NCBI GenBank assembly: GCA_903955385.1
Contig: CAJBNH010000183.1
Span: 25,943 to 89,942, forward strand
From: an uncultured Myxococcales bacterium
GTDB taxonomy: Bacteria; Myxococcota_A; UBA9042
Length of the DNA stretch: 64,000 bases
Direction of reading: 5' to 3'
In this document: positions 8,840-16,682 of the stretch, piece by piece
Layout: each line of letters opens with the position of its first letter
Numbering within the stretch: the stretch's first letter is position 1
Made by a program: the position numbers and the translations under genes
Notes under the pieces: generated by a model
Database searches by the model: none
Seen by the model: the letters and a program-made list of their open reading frames with translations, nothing else
What the model was told of the DNA's origin: nothing

Positions 8840-10267
8840 CTATTGCACGCCCACGTACCAGGCATACATCGCGACGGCGGCCGCGACGGCGGCGTTCAGC
8901 GACTCGCTGCCCGCTTCCATGGGGATGGCGACGGCTTCGCCCCGCAGCTCTGGCGGCAGGCCTGCGCCCTCCAGACCCGGCAGCAGCAGGAAGTCGTCCG
9001 GGAAAGCGAACTGCTTGAGCGGACTTCCCTCTGCCGACAAGAGCACCCGCTGCCCCTCTGTGGCGGCAGCGACCTCGGCCAGCGAGCCCGCCTTCCACAA
9101 GCGCAGCCGAAACGCGGCGGTTCCCCCCGCACGCAGCGCTTTGGGGTGGAAGGGCGAGGCGGCCTCCTTCAGCAGCACGACCTCGCGCACGCCGAAGGCC
9201 GCGGCGGAACGCAGCACTGCGCCTACGTTCTCGGGGTCCTGGAACGGCACAGCCAACGTGCAGCCTTCCAGCGTTCCCGGCCACGCCTGCGGCTCGTCGA
9301 CCTGCAGCACCAGCAGCGGCGCCGAGGTGCCGAACACGTCCAGCTCGCGAAACAGACCGGGGGCCAGGACGGCGACGGGCAGGTCGGGCGGGGCCTCCTC
9401 AGGCACCATCTCGAGTCCTCGCGGCACCAGCAGTTCATGGCAACGCTGTGGAAAGTCGCGCAGCGCCTCGGGAACCGTCTTCTGCCCCGACAGCAGCGCC
9501 AGACCCGACTTGCGCACGCCACGGCCGGTCAGCAGCCCCTTCCACGTCTTGAACGACTCGTTGGCCTCGCTGTCGATGGGGCGGGTCCGCCGTCGCACGA
9601 GTTCGCTCAAGTCCTCCAGCCGGCGAAACGTGACCAGCCGTCGCTCATGGGTCGAAAACGGCAGTGCATACGCGATGTCGTCCTCCAGACGCCAGGAGCG
9701 GCCAAAGTCGCGCGCGGCCTCGGCGATCTCGTCGTCGCAGTGCGGCCCCTTCATGAAGATCGCCAGGCCACCGGGCGGGACGAACGCGCGAACCCGGGCC
9801 AGCGTCACCGGAATCTTCTCGAGCGCGCGCGTAATTACGCCCTGCACCGGGTGTGGAAACGACGAGAACGTCTTGCCGCAGAACGTCTGAATGCCCCTCA
9901 GTCCCGCGGCGGTGATGGCCTCGTCCATGAAGTCGACGCGGCGGGCGCGCCCCTCGGACAGCACGACCTGGACCTGCGGCGCGGCGATCTTCAGCGGAAT
10001 GCCGGGAAAACCCGCGCCCGATCCAATGTCGAGCAGCGGCGACGGCAGCTTGGCCCCCAGCTTGCGCGCGACAAGGATGCAGTCGACGTAGTGCAGGGTG
10101 ACCATGGACGCAAACGACCGCAGCCGGGTCAGATCTCCGTCGGCGTTTCGGTCGCGCAGCAGCTGGTGATACGTCCAGAGCTGCCGAAGCGCGTCGGGCT
10201 CGAGACCGGCACCGCTGGCCTCGAGCATCTGTCCGAAGCCCTCGAAGGTAGGCGAGAATCGCGTCAT
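8840..10267 (-). CDS. RsmG-type 16S rRNA methyltransferase fused to a SpoU/TrmH-family RNA methyltransferase
   Basis: 475 residues, about twice the length of RsmG. Residues 1-215 are RsmG (GidB): the SAM-binding loop DIGSGAGFPG at 80-89, then VDFMDEAI and ITRALEK. RsmG makes m7G527 in 16S rRNA. Residues about 240-475 are a SPOUT domain with the three SpoU motifs: DPENVGAVLRS (345-354, the Asn-x-Gly-x-x-x-Arg signature), GLEGAGLP (431-438) and IPM...SESLNAAVA (448-462), which form the trefoil-knot SAM site and 2'-O-methylate ribose in rRNA or tRNA. The frame is continuous with no frameshift sign. The ATG at 10267 overlaps the terC stop as ATGA, so translation is probably coupled. The target of the SPOUT half is unknown. 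Confidence 0.9.
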   Translation of the reverse strand: MTRFSPTFEGFGQMLEASGAGLEPDALRQLWTYHQLLRDRNADGDLTRLRSFASMVTLHYVDCILVARKLGAKLPSPLLDIGSGAGFPGIPLKIAAPQVQVVLSEGRARRVDFMDEAITAAGLRGIQTFCGKTFSSFPHPVQGVITRALEKIPVTLARVRAFVPPGGLAIFMKGPHCDDEIAEAARDFGRSWRLEDDIAYALPFSTHERRLVTFRRLEDLSELVRRRTRPIDSEANESFKTWKGLLTGRGVRKSGLALLSGQKTVPEALRDFPQRCHELLVPRGLEMVPEEAPPDLPVAVLAPGLFRELDVFGTSAPLLVLQVDEPQAWPGTLEGCTLAVPFQDPENVGAVLRSAAAFGVREVVLLKEAASPFHPKALRAGGTAAFRLRLWKAGSLAEVAAATEGQRVLLSAEGSPLKQFAFPDDFLLLPGLEGAGLPPELRGEAVAIPMEAGSESLNAAVAAAVAMYAWYVGVQ

Positions 10268-11247
10268 GGGGCAGGTTCCGCGGCAGGTGGCGTGGGGGGG
10301 CGGGTCAGGACGGAAGCGAGGATGCCGACGCCGAGGATCAGTCCGATCACGCCCAGCGAGACGGCCGGCGGGATGTGCACCCACTCTGTGATCAGCATCT
10401 TGACGCCGATGAAGGCGAGCAGCACGACCAGACTGGCCTTGAGGTAGCGGAACAGCACGATGAGGCCGGCCAGCGCAAAGTACAGCGACCGCAGGCCCAG
10501 GATGGCGAACACGTTGGACGTGAAGACCAGAAAGGGATCGCTGGTGATGGCGAAGACGGCGGGTATCGAGTCCACGGCGAACACCACATCGGTCGTCTCG
10601 ATCATCAACAGCACCAGCATCAAGGGCGTCATCGCGCGGCGGCCATCGGGCAGGCGAGTCAGGAACTTGTGCCCTTCAAAATCGGCGGTCACCGGGTAGA
10701 GCTTGCGGGCAAACCGCAGCACCTTGCTGTTCTGAATGTCGAAGTGGTCGTCCTTCTGGAACGCCATCTTCAGCGCCGTGATCAGCAGGATGCCGCCGAA
10801 CACGTACATCATCCAGGCAAACCGGTTCAGCAGCACGGCGCCGGCACCGATCATCACGCCGCGCAAGACCAGGGCACCCAGGATGCCCCAGAACAGCACG
10901 CGGTGCTGGAACTGCCGCGGCACGCGAAAAGTGCCGATGATGAGGGCGATGACGAAGATGTTATCGACGCTGAGCGAGTACTCCACGACGTAGCCGGTCA
11001 GGAACAGCATCGAGGCGTCCAGACCCGACAGGGTCTCACCCGTCTGCAGGCCGAAGCCACCGATGTGATGCTCGTAGAGGAAGTAGATGACGACGTCGAA
11101 CGCCAGCGACACCGTGATCCACAGCGCAGTCCAGCGAAGCGACTCGCGAAACCCGATGACGTGGTCCTTGCGGTTGAAGACGCCGAGGTCCAGGGCCAGA
11201 AACCCCATGATGAGCAGGATGAACAGGGTCCAGATCAGGACTTGCAT
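10264..11247 (-). CDS. TerC-family integral membrane protein
   Basis: 327 residues with about eight to nine hydrophobic helices. Family signatures are visible: DLGVFNRKDHVIGFRESL near the N-terminus, EYSLSVDNIFVIALI, and IETTDVVFAVDSIPAVFAIT, with the paired Asp residues that probably bind metal. TerC/Alx proteins are linked to manganese export, pH stress and metalation of exported proteins. The ATG at 11247 begins the first membrane helix, and the family does not extend upstream, although the reading frame stays open for 3 kb antisense to other genes. It is the first gene of a two-gene unit: its TGA overlaps the start of the downstream rRNA methyltransferase. Confidence 0.92.
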   Translation of the reverse strand: MQVLIWTLFILLIMGFLALDLGVFNRKDHVIGFRESLRWTALWITVSLAFDVVIYFLYEHHIGGFGLQTGETLSGLDASMLFLTGYVVEYSLSVDNIFVIALIIGTFRVPRQFQHRVLFWGILGALVLRGVMIGAGAVLLNRFAWMMYVFGGILLITALKMAFQKDDHFDIQNSKVLRFARKLYPVTADFEGHKFLTRLPDGRRAMTPLMLVLLMIETTDVVFAVDSIPAVFAITSDPFLVFTSNVFAILGLRSLYFALAGLIVLFRYLKASLVVLLAFIGVKMLITEWVHIPPAVSLGVIGLILGVGILASVLTRPPTPPAAEPAP

Positions 11248-11307
11248 GAGATGTTCCGGGTTCGGGGGGGCTCGCCTCTGGGGGTCCCGACGCTCGCGGG
11301 GATGCGG

Positions 11308-11336
11308 ATTGTGCCTGTGCCCCCCGCCCGCCACAA
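11308..11336 (-). promoter_or_regulatory. Putative terC promoter
   Basis: Minus strand: TTGTGG (11336-11331), 17-bp spacer, CACAAT (11313-11308). The predicted start near 11301 is about 54 nt before the terC ATG. Confidence 0.4.
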
Positions 11337-11407
11337 CTGCCCCGGCGTTCGAACGCAAGCGGGAAAGCGCTTTCGCCTGCGCCATGCCAGGCGTACCCCC
11401 GGGCGCG

Positions 11408-11436
11408 TTGCCAAGGCTGAGGTCCGCCGCCATACT
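11408..11436 (+). promoter_or_regulatory. Putative promoter for the NACHT-like lipoprotein
   Basis: TTGCCA (11408-11413), 17-bp spacer, CATACT (11431-11436). The predicted start near 11443 leaves a leader of about 33 nt. It is divergent from the terC promoter, with about 70 bp between the boxes. Confidence 0.45.
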
Positions 11437-11475
11437 TCGCTTTCTCCCACCACGCCTTGCCTGCTGAGGAAGACC

Positions 11476-13149
11476 ATGACCTGCACCCGTCGACGCTCGC
11501 TGTTCGCCTTGACCCTTGCGGCCGCCGCTTGGACCTTTGCGGCGTGCGGCGCCCCTCCAGCCCCGGTCGCTCGTCCGCCCCTCGGTGAGCCCGGTGGTGT
11601 CTACGAGACCACGTGCACTGCTCTGCGTTCCGAGCACGCCCGCGAGCTGGCTGAGAAGCGCTATGTGCCGACCGGTCTTCTGATTCATGCCTGGCCGGGA
11701 GCCGCCGCCGCCCACTTGGGCATCGTGAAGTCCGAGCTCGATGTCGTTCCCGGTCTGCTGGAGCCCGCCCCCGCCGGTACGCAGCTGCGCATCGCCTTGG
11801 TGCTGGCCCGCGGAGGCGCAGGCAAGTCCAAGCTCGCGTGGTCGATCGCCGCGCAGGCGTGCGCCAAGGTTCCTGTGTTCCGCGTGGATCTGGCCACCGA
11901 GATCGCGCCCCGCGTCGAGTCCGAAGGCAAGGTCGCGCTGGCCTATCGCATCGCCCGCGAGGTCGGTCTGGCTACCCCCGAGACCGCCGAGGACGTGCTG
12001 AAGCGCGCGCTGGGCGACCGACCGTGGCTGGTGATCGCCGACTCGCTGGACGAGGTGCCGCTGCTGCAGCGTCAGGCCGTGGCCGCGCAGCTGGATGATC
12101 TGGTCACGCGCATCGCACCGAAGGCCCGCGTGGTCGTGTTCACTCGCCCGCCCGTCTTCACCAGCAACTACGGCCTGCAGAGCGTGGATGTGCGCGTCGA
12201 GATTCCGCAGATGTCGTGCGCCGAGAGTGACGATGCCATCGCGCACACGGTGGCCGAGGGTAAGGATCGCAAGGCTTTCGACGAATTCGTCAAGCGTTAC
12301 AGGCTGGACCGGCAGGTCACGGCGTATGGCCGCTGCTACTATCCGCACCTTGCGACTTGGCGTGACATTCAGGTGGTCGACCGGCTGGTGCGCAACACCG
12401 TCGCCGTCCAAGGCGCCGAGATCGCCGGATTCACCGCGGGAAGGGCGCAGATCTACACGTATTTCATGACCGCCCAGCTGGTCCGCGACATGCAGGGGGT
12501 CGAGGTGCTGCCTGCAGACGCTTTGGCCGCCGTGGACCGCATGGTCACCGCGCAGAACCCCGAAAACGGCGAACGCAACCTGCCGTTTGCCCTGCACCAA
12601 TGCGTTGCCGCGCTGCCCGGCATCGACACCGGCGTCGCGCAGGTCACCTGCGAGCGGCTGCTGCAGTCGTCGTTGTTCCGCGCAGGCCACGAGGTCGGCG
12701 TCTGGCACTTCGACAACCAGAGCTTGGGTGACCTGTTCCTGGCGCGCTGGGCGGCGACGGCGCTGGACAACGGTGGCCGTGCCGACTGCACCCGCGTGAC
12801 CAAGCTGGCGACCATGCTCGAGTCGAATGAGGTGGCGGGCTTTCTGGTCGGTCAGGCGAACGGGCAGCAGTGCCTGGGCATGATCGCCAAGGAACTGTGC
12901 CACCGCGGCGGGTTCGCGCAGCACGTCTACGAGCAGCTGGACCAAGGGCTGCCGACCGGCATGTCGCGCGCCATTCTCTTGCGCGATGCCATCGAACAGC
13001 TCGAAGGCCTGCCGAATGACCTCTGCACGACGCAGCTGCTCGAGCAGCTGGGCCAAGGTCTGCCGGAACCGCCGCCTCGCGAAGCGCCGCCCCCCGCGCC
13101 CGAGCCGCCCGCGAAGAAGAAGGTCAAGGGCAAGGCCAAGACCAAGTAG
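11476..13149 (+). CDS. Lipoprotein with a NACHT-like (STAND) P-loop NTPase domain
   Basis: 557 residues. The N-terminus has three Arg, a Leu/Ala core and lipobox FAAC with Cys24, so by sequence it should be exported and lipidated. Yet residues 105-260 look like an NTPase: Walker A ARGGAGKS (111-118), Walker B LVIADSLDE (185-193) with the NACHT-typical D-small-x-D-E pattern, and a sensor-like VVVFTRPP with Arg224. The region after about 260 is alpha-helical, and the tail (about 530-557) is Pro-rich followed by a Lys-rich end. Cys at 129, 248 and others could be structural. ATP is not expected in the periplasm, so either the NTPase uses an unusual location or ligand, or the export signal misleads. 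No effector domain is seen at the N-terminus. AHSA1 and moeB genes follow at 18 and 30 nt, so it may head an operon. Confidence 0.75.
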   Translation: MTCTRRRSLFALTLAAAAWTFAACGAPPAPVARPPLGEPGGVYETTCTALRSEHARELAEKRYVPTGLLIHAWPGAAAAHLGIVKSELDVVPGLLEPAPAGTQLRIALVLARGGAGKSKLAWSIAAQACAKVPVFRVDLATEIAPRVESEGKVALAYRIAREVGLATPETAEDVLKRALGDRPWLVIADSLDEVPLLQRQAVAAQLDDLVTRIAPKARVVVFTRPPVFTSNYGLQSVDVRVEIPQMSCAESDDAIAHTVAEGKDRKAFDEFVKRYRLDRQVTAYGRCYYPHLATWRDIQVVDRLVRNTVAVQGAEIAGFTAGRAQIYTYFMTAQLVRDMQGVEVLPADALAAVDRMVTAQNPENGERNLPFALHQCVAALPGIDTGVAQVTCERLLQSSLFRAGHEVGVWHFDNQSLGDLFLARWAATALDNGGRADCTRVTKLATMLESNEVAGFLVGQANGQQCLGMIAKELCHRGGFAQHVYEQLDQGLPTGMSRAILLRDAIEQLEGLPNDLCTTQLLEQLGQGLPEPPPREAPPPAPEPPAKKKVKGKAKTK

Positions 13150-13167
13150 CTGAATCCAGGACCCAGC

Positions 13168-13593
13168 ATGGCCTCCTCCAACCTCGTTCTTCGCTTCGAG
13201 CTGCCCGCCTCGGCTGAGCGCGTGTTCGACCTGTTCACCCGCGGGGAGCAGCTGACCACGTGGTTCTGCGACCAGGCCGACAGCGACGTCCAGCCCGGCG
13301 GTCGGCTGGTGGCCACCTGGCAGGATGAAGACGGCGAGACTTGGGTGCGCAGAGGCACTTGGGTCGAGCTGGAGGCTCCCGGCTTTGCCCGCCTGGTCTG
13401 GGACGCAGAGGAAGGTTCCGCCGACGAGTGGCAGTTCGGCATCGCCGCGTGCGAGGGTGGCTGTCGCGTGACCGTCGTCAGCCCCGTGCTGCCCCACGCG
13501 AATCTGCCGAACGACGTGCGTCAGGACGCGGTGCGCCAAGGGTGGGAGCGCACGTTCGCCGCCCTGGACCAGCTGTTGCGGATCGAGGCCTAG
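13168..13593 (+). CDS. AHSA1-type SRPBCC domain protein
   Basis: 141 residues, a single helix-grip fold. Typical family features are VFDLFTRGEQLTTWFCDQA near the start (the conserved Trp in the W-x-x-x-D/A region), PGGRLVATWQDEDG in the middle and GWERTFAALDQLL at the C-terminus (the G-W-x-x-x-L motif). Proteins of this family bind hydrophobic ligands; a few act with Hsp90, but most bacterial members are uncharacterised. It lies 18 nt after the NACHT-like lipoprotein and 30 nt before moeB on the same strand. No signal peptide, so it should be cytoplasmic. Confidence 0.85.
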   Translation: MASSNLVLRFELPASAERVFDLFTRGEQLTTWFCDQADSDVQPGGRLVATWQDEDGETWVRRGTWVELEAPGFARLVWDAEEGSADEWQFGIAACEGGCRVTVVSPVLPHANLPNDVRQDAVRQGWERTFAALDQLLRIEA

Positions 13594-13623
13594 CGCCCGA
13601 CCGCGCGAGGTGTCCGACCGCCC

Positions 13624-14781
13624 ATGCCTCTGCCTCCCAACACCCCGGACCCGCAGCGTTCTCGCACGGCCGAGATCTCGCCCAGCGAGGTGCACGCCAA
13701 GCTGCGCGCGGCGGTTCCCTTCGTGCTGATCGACGTTCGTGAGCGACACGAATACGCAGAGGGTGTGCTGCCTTCCGCCCTGCTGACCGGTCGGGCGGCG
13801 CTGTCGCAGCGACTGGCAGAGGTCGCTCCGGCCGGCAACACCGACATCGTGCTGTACTGCGCGGCCGGCGTGCGCTCTCTCTACGCCGCGTTCGAGTTGT
13901 GGGAGCTTGGCTATACAAATGTAAAGTCCATGGCGGGTGGCTTTCAAGGCTGGCGGGCGCTGGGACTGCCTGTGGAAGGGGCGAGTGGGCTGTCGCAGGA
14001 GCAGACGACCCGCTATAGCCGCCACTTGCGAATGCCTGAGATCGGCGTGGCCGGGCAGCAGAAGTTGCTGGACGCCAAGGTCTTGGTGGTCGGTGCGGGC
14101 GGGCTGGGCAGCCCCGCCGCGCTTTACCTTGCGGCGGCGGGAATCGGGACGCTGGGCATCGCCGACGACGACGTGGTGGACCTGTCGAACCTGCAACGAC
14201 AGATCCTGCATCGCCAGGACCGCATCGGGCAGCCCAAGGTCGACAGCGCGGCGCAGACGCTTGCGTCGGTCAATCCCGAAGTGAAGGTGGTGCGGCATCC
14301 ACTGCGCGTGGACGCGGGCAATGCCTTGGATCTGCTGCGGGACTACGATGTCGTGATCGACGGCAGCGACAACTTCCCGACCCGCTACTTGGTCAACGAC
14401 GCCTGCTTTGCGTTGGGCAAGCCCCACGTCCACGGCTCAGTCTTCCGGTTCGACGGGCAAGTGACCGTGTTTGCGCCGGGGCGGGGACCCTGCTACCGCT
14501 GCCTGTATGCCGCGCCGCCCCCGCCAGAAGCTGCGCCCTCCTGCGATGTGGCGGGCGTGTTGGGCGTGCTGCCGGGCATCATCGGCACCCTGCAGGCGCT
14601 GGAGGCGCTGAAGCTGGTGCTGGGCCTCGGCGAGCCTCTGGTCGGCCGGCTGCTGGCGTTCGACGCGCTGCAGATGCGGTTTCACGAGCTGACGGTGCGG
14701 GCCGACCCGGGCTGCCCGCTATGCGGAACCCACCCGACGATGCAGGGCTTGGGCGAGGTCGGGGCGTCCTGCCGCGTGTGA
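13624..14781 (+). CDS. moeB: Rhodanese-MoeB/ThiF fusion (sulfur-carrier adenylyltransferase)
   Basis: 385 residues. A rhodanese domain (about 18-118) with active-site loop CAAGVRS, Cys79, precedes an E1-like ThiF/MoeB domain (about 125-385): ATP loop GAGGLGSP (157-164), DDDVVDLSNLQRQ (181-193) and IDGSDNFPTRYL. Four zinc Cys are visible in CYRC (290, 293) and CPLC (364, 367), and a further conserved Cys at 307. MoeB adenylates the C-terminal Gly of MoaD (or ThiS-like carriers); the attached rhodanese can supply persulfide sulfur. The rhodanese is at the N-terminus here, whereas in eukaryotic MOCS3/Uba4 it is C-terminal. A mog gene for molybdenum cofactor lies 6 kb away, but no other moa/moe genes are in view. 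Confidence 0.92.
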   Translation: MPLPPNTPDPQRSRTAEISPSEVHAKLRAAVPFVLIDVRERHEYAEGVLPSALLTGRAALSQRLAEVAPAGNTDIVLYCAAGVRSLYAAFELWELGYTNVKSMAGGFQGWRALGLPVEGASGLSQEQTTRYSRHLRMPEIGVAGQQKLLDAKVLVVGAGGLGSPAALYLAAAGIGTLGIADDDVVDLSNLQRQILHRQDRIGQPKVDSAAQTLASVNPEVKVVRHPLRVDAGNALDLLRDYDVVIDGSDNFPTRYLVNDACFALGKPHVHGSVFRFDGQVTVFAPGRGPCYRCLYAAPPPPEAAPSCDVAGVLGVLPGIIGTLQALEALKLVLGLGEPLVGRLLAFDALQMRFHELTVRADPGCPLCGTHPTMQGLGEVGASCRV

Positions 14782-14782
14782 C

Positions 14783-14811
14783 TGGACAAATCGCAATCCA
14801 GACTATAGAAA
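14783..14811 (+). promoter_or_regulatory. Putative mpg promoter in an AT-rich island
   Basis: TGGACA (14783-14788), 17-bp spacer, TAGAAA (14806-14811), with TATAGA two bases earlier as an alternative -10. The predicted start near 14818 gives a leader of about 47 nt. The whole 84-bp stretch 14781-14864 is only about 39% GC by my count. Confidence 0.45.
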
Positions 14812-14864
14812 TGGTGAGTATCTGGATATGTAGATGTCAACTAAGCTGAACGAGTGTAAAGTAG

Positions 14865-15539
14865 ATGTGTGGTAAGTTTCAGCCCGGCGACCTGCCCGCC
14901 ATCGACGAAACGGCGTTGCCGCAAGCGTTCTTCCGGCGCCCGGTGCTCGACGTGGCTCCAGACCTGCTGGGGCGAGTGGTCGTGGCGCGGCTGCCGACCG
15001 GACTCGCCCCTGCTGCAGCAACGCAAGAGTCGGCCGTACGCCTGTTGGTGCTGGAGACGGAGGCCTACCACGAGTCAGAGCGCGGGGCCCACGCTTACGG
15101 CGGGCGCAGGACGCCTCGCAACGCCGCGATGTTTCAGGCGGGCGGCATCGCCTACGTCTACTTCGTCTACGGGATGCATTGGCAGTTCAACGTCGTCACC
15201 GGCCGCGAAGGTACTGGAGAAGCGGTGCTGATTCGCGCCGGACTGCCGCTGGACCTCGACACGGCCACGTGCGTGCGCGCGCGGCGTGGCTTCGACTTGC
15301 CCGGGCGCAAGCCACCCTCCCGTCTGGACAAGTGGGTCGATGGACCGGCCAAGCTGACCCAAGCCCTGGGCATCGACCGTCGCCAGGATGGCCAGCCGCT
15401 TCGACCGGACCAGTCGGTGTGGTTTCAGGTGGGGGTGCCGGTCGCCGCGGACCAGATCGTCGCAGGTCCGCGCGTCGGCATCGACTACGCGGGCGAGGAT
15501 GCACAGCTGCCGTGGCGGTTTCGCTGGATTCGGTCGTGA
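14865..15539 (+). CDS. 3-methyladenine DNA glycosylase (AAG/Mpg family)
   Basis: 224 residues, usual family length. Conserved parts are FFRRPVLDVAPDLLGRVVV at 22-40, VLETEAYHESERGAHA with the likely catalytic Glu66 and intercalating Tyr68, IAYVYFVYGMHWQFNVVTG, and GPAKLTQALGI. It excises alkylated purines and hypoxanthine as a monofunctional glycosylase. The ATG at 14865 lies at the end of an AT-rich segment, and the surrounding eight bases GTAGATGT repeat a copy 31 bp upstream. There is no good Shine-Dalgarno. The gene ends 9 bp before the convergent murB stop. Confidence 0.93.
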   Translation: MCGKFQPGDLPAIDETALPQAFFRRPVLDVAPDLLGRVVVARLPTGLAPAAATQESAVRLLVLETEAYHESERGAHAYGGRRTPRNAAMFQAGGIAYVYFVYGMHWQFNVVTGREGTGEAVLIRAGLPLDLDTATCVRARRGFDLPGRKPPSRLDKWVDGPAKLTQALGIDRRQDGQPLRPDQSVWFQVGVPVAADQIVAGPRVGIDYAGEDAQLPWRFRWIRS

Positions 15540-15548
15540 AGTCGGTGG

Positions 15549-16646
15549 CTACGCCGCGCCGAAGTCGCCCATCTGCACCGGCTCGGGTGCCAGTTGCACG
15601 TCGGTGGCTTGGCGGACGCGCTCCTGAACGTGTGCAGCAAAGGCCATGACGTCTGCAGCCGTCGCGCCGCCCCGGTTGACCAAGGCCAGCGTGTGGTGCC
15701 GCGACAACCCGACGGTTCCTGCGCCGTAGCCCTTGGGCATCCCCGACCGCTCGATCAGCCACGCGGCTGAGAGCTTGATGCCCAGCGGTGTCGTCCAACG
15801 CGGCATCGTCTCGTCGGGTCGCAGCTGGTCGGCCAAGCGCGTCGCCACCGAGTCGGCCACTGGGGCGGCCACGACCGGATTGAGGAAGAACGACCCCGCG
15901 CTGCGGCTGTCGGGGTCTGCCGGGTCGACCACCATCGACTTGCTGCGCCGCAGGGCCAGCACGGCGTCGCGCACCTGCTGCAGGCCCACGGCGCCGGCCG
16001 GGAGCGCAAGCAGATCGCCCACCAACGCACGCACTTGCGTGTGCCTGGCCTCAGGCCGTGCCTCGCGTCGCAGCCGCAACGTCACGCTGAGGACCAGCCA
16101 TCGACCGGGCGACCGCTTGAACACGCTGTCGCGGTAGCCAAAGCCACACGCCGCCGCCGGACGCCGCGCCAGCTCGCCCGTGCGCAGGTCCAGCACGTCG
16201 AGGGCGTCCAGCACATCCGCGACCTCCTGACCGTACGCGCCGATGTTCTGCACGGGGGCCGCGCCCGTCAGCCCCGGGATCCCGGACAGGCACTCGAGCC
16301 CGCCCAGCCCTTGCGCGACCGTCCAGGCGACCAACTCATCCCACGGCGCGCCGGCCTCGACATGGACGTAGGCAAACTCCTGATCTCCTTGGCCCATTTG
16401 ACGTCGCTTGCCGCAAGGTTGCACCACCAGCCCGGGCAAACCCGCGTCGGCGATGACCACGTTGCTGCCGCCGCCCAGCACCCAGAACGGCAGTCCCTGC
16501 GCCCGCGCCCAGTCCAGACCGGCGCGGACCGTCTCAGTGTCGGGAGCCTTCAGGAACCACCGGGCCGGCCCACCGACCTGCAACGTCGTCAGCGGCGCCA
16601 GCGGCACGTTCTCGGCAAGCGCGGCAGGACGAGGCGGCAGGGTCAT
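15549..16646 (-). CDS. murB: UDP-N-acetylenolpyruvoylglucosamine reductase (MurB)
   Basis: 365 residues. FAD-binding segments PLTTLQVGGPARWF and WVLGGGSNVVIADAGLPGLVV start the protein; GLGGLECLSGIPGLTGAAPVQNIGAYGQE follows. The catalytic Ser is in SAGSFFLNP, and the C-terminal substrate domain has SAAWLIERSGMPKGYGAGTVGLS. The layout with the extended C-terminal domain is the E. coli-like type I. MurB reduces the enolpyruvyl group to make UDP-MurNAc for peptidoglycan. It lies downstream of recQ on the same strand, 36 nt apart; no mur operon surrounds it. Confidence 0.95.
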   Translation of the reverse strand: MTLPPRPAALAENVPLAPLTTLQVGGPARWFLKAPDTETVRAGLDWARAQGLPFWVLGGGSNVVIADAGLPGLVVQPCGKRRQMGQGDQEFAYVHVEAGAPWDELVAWTVAQGLGGLECLSGIPGLTGAAPVQNIGAYGQEVADVLDALDVLDLRTGELARRPAAACGFGYRDSVFKRSPGRWLVLSVTLRLRREARPEARHTQVRALVGDLLALPAGAVGLQQVRDAVLALRRSKSMVVDPADPDSRSAGSFFLNPVVAAPVADSVATRLADQLRPDETMPRWTTPLGIKLSAAWLIERSGMPKGYGAGTVGLSRHHTLALVNRGGATAADVMAFAAHVQERVRQATDVQLAPEPVQMGDFGAA

Positions 16647-16682
16647 GGGGGGACCTCTGGGTGGCGCAACGAGGCGGTGCGG

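Noticed and set aside
11248..14433. Minus-strand frame open for 3.2 kb upstream of terC (a would-be 1389-residue protein)
   Set aside because: It is antisense to the NACHT-like, AHSA1 and moeB genes. Its composition is Gln/Arg/His-rich, which is the usual shadow of GC-rich codons, and it has no family similarity. TerC starts at 11247.
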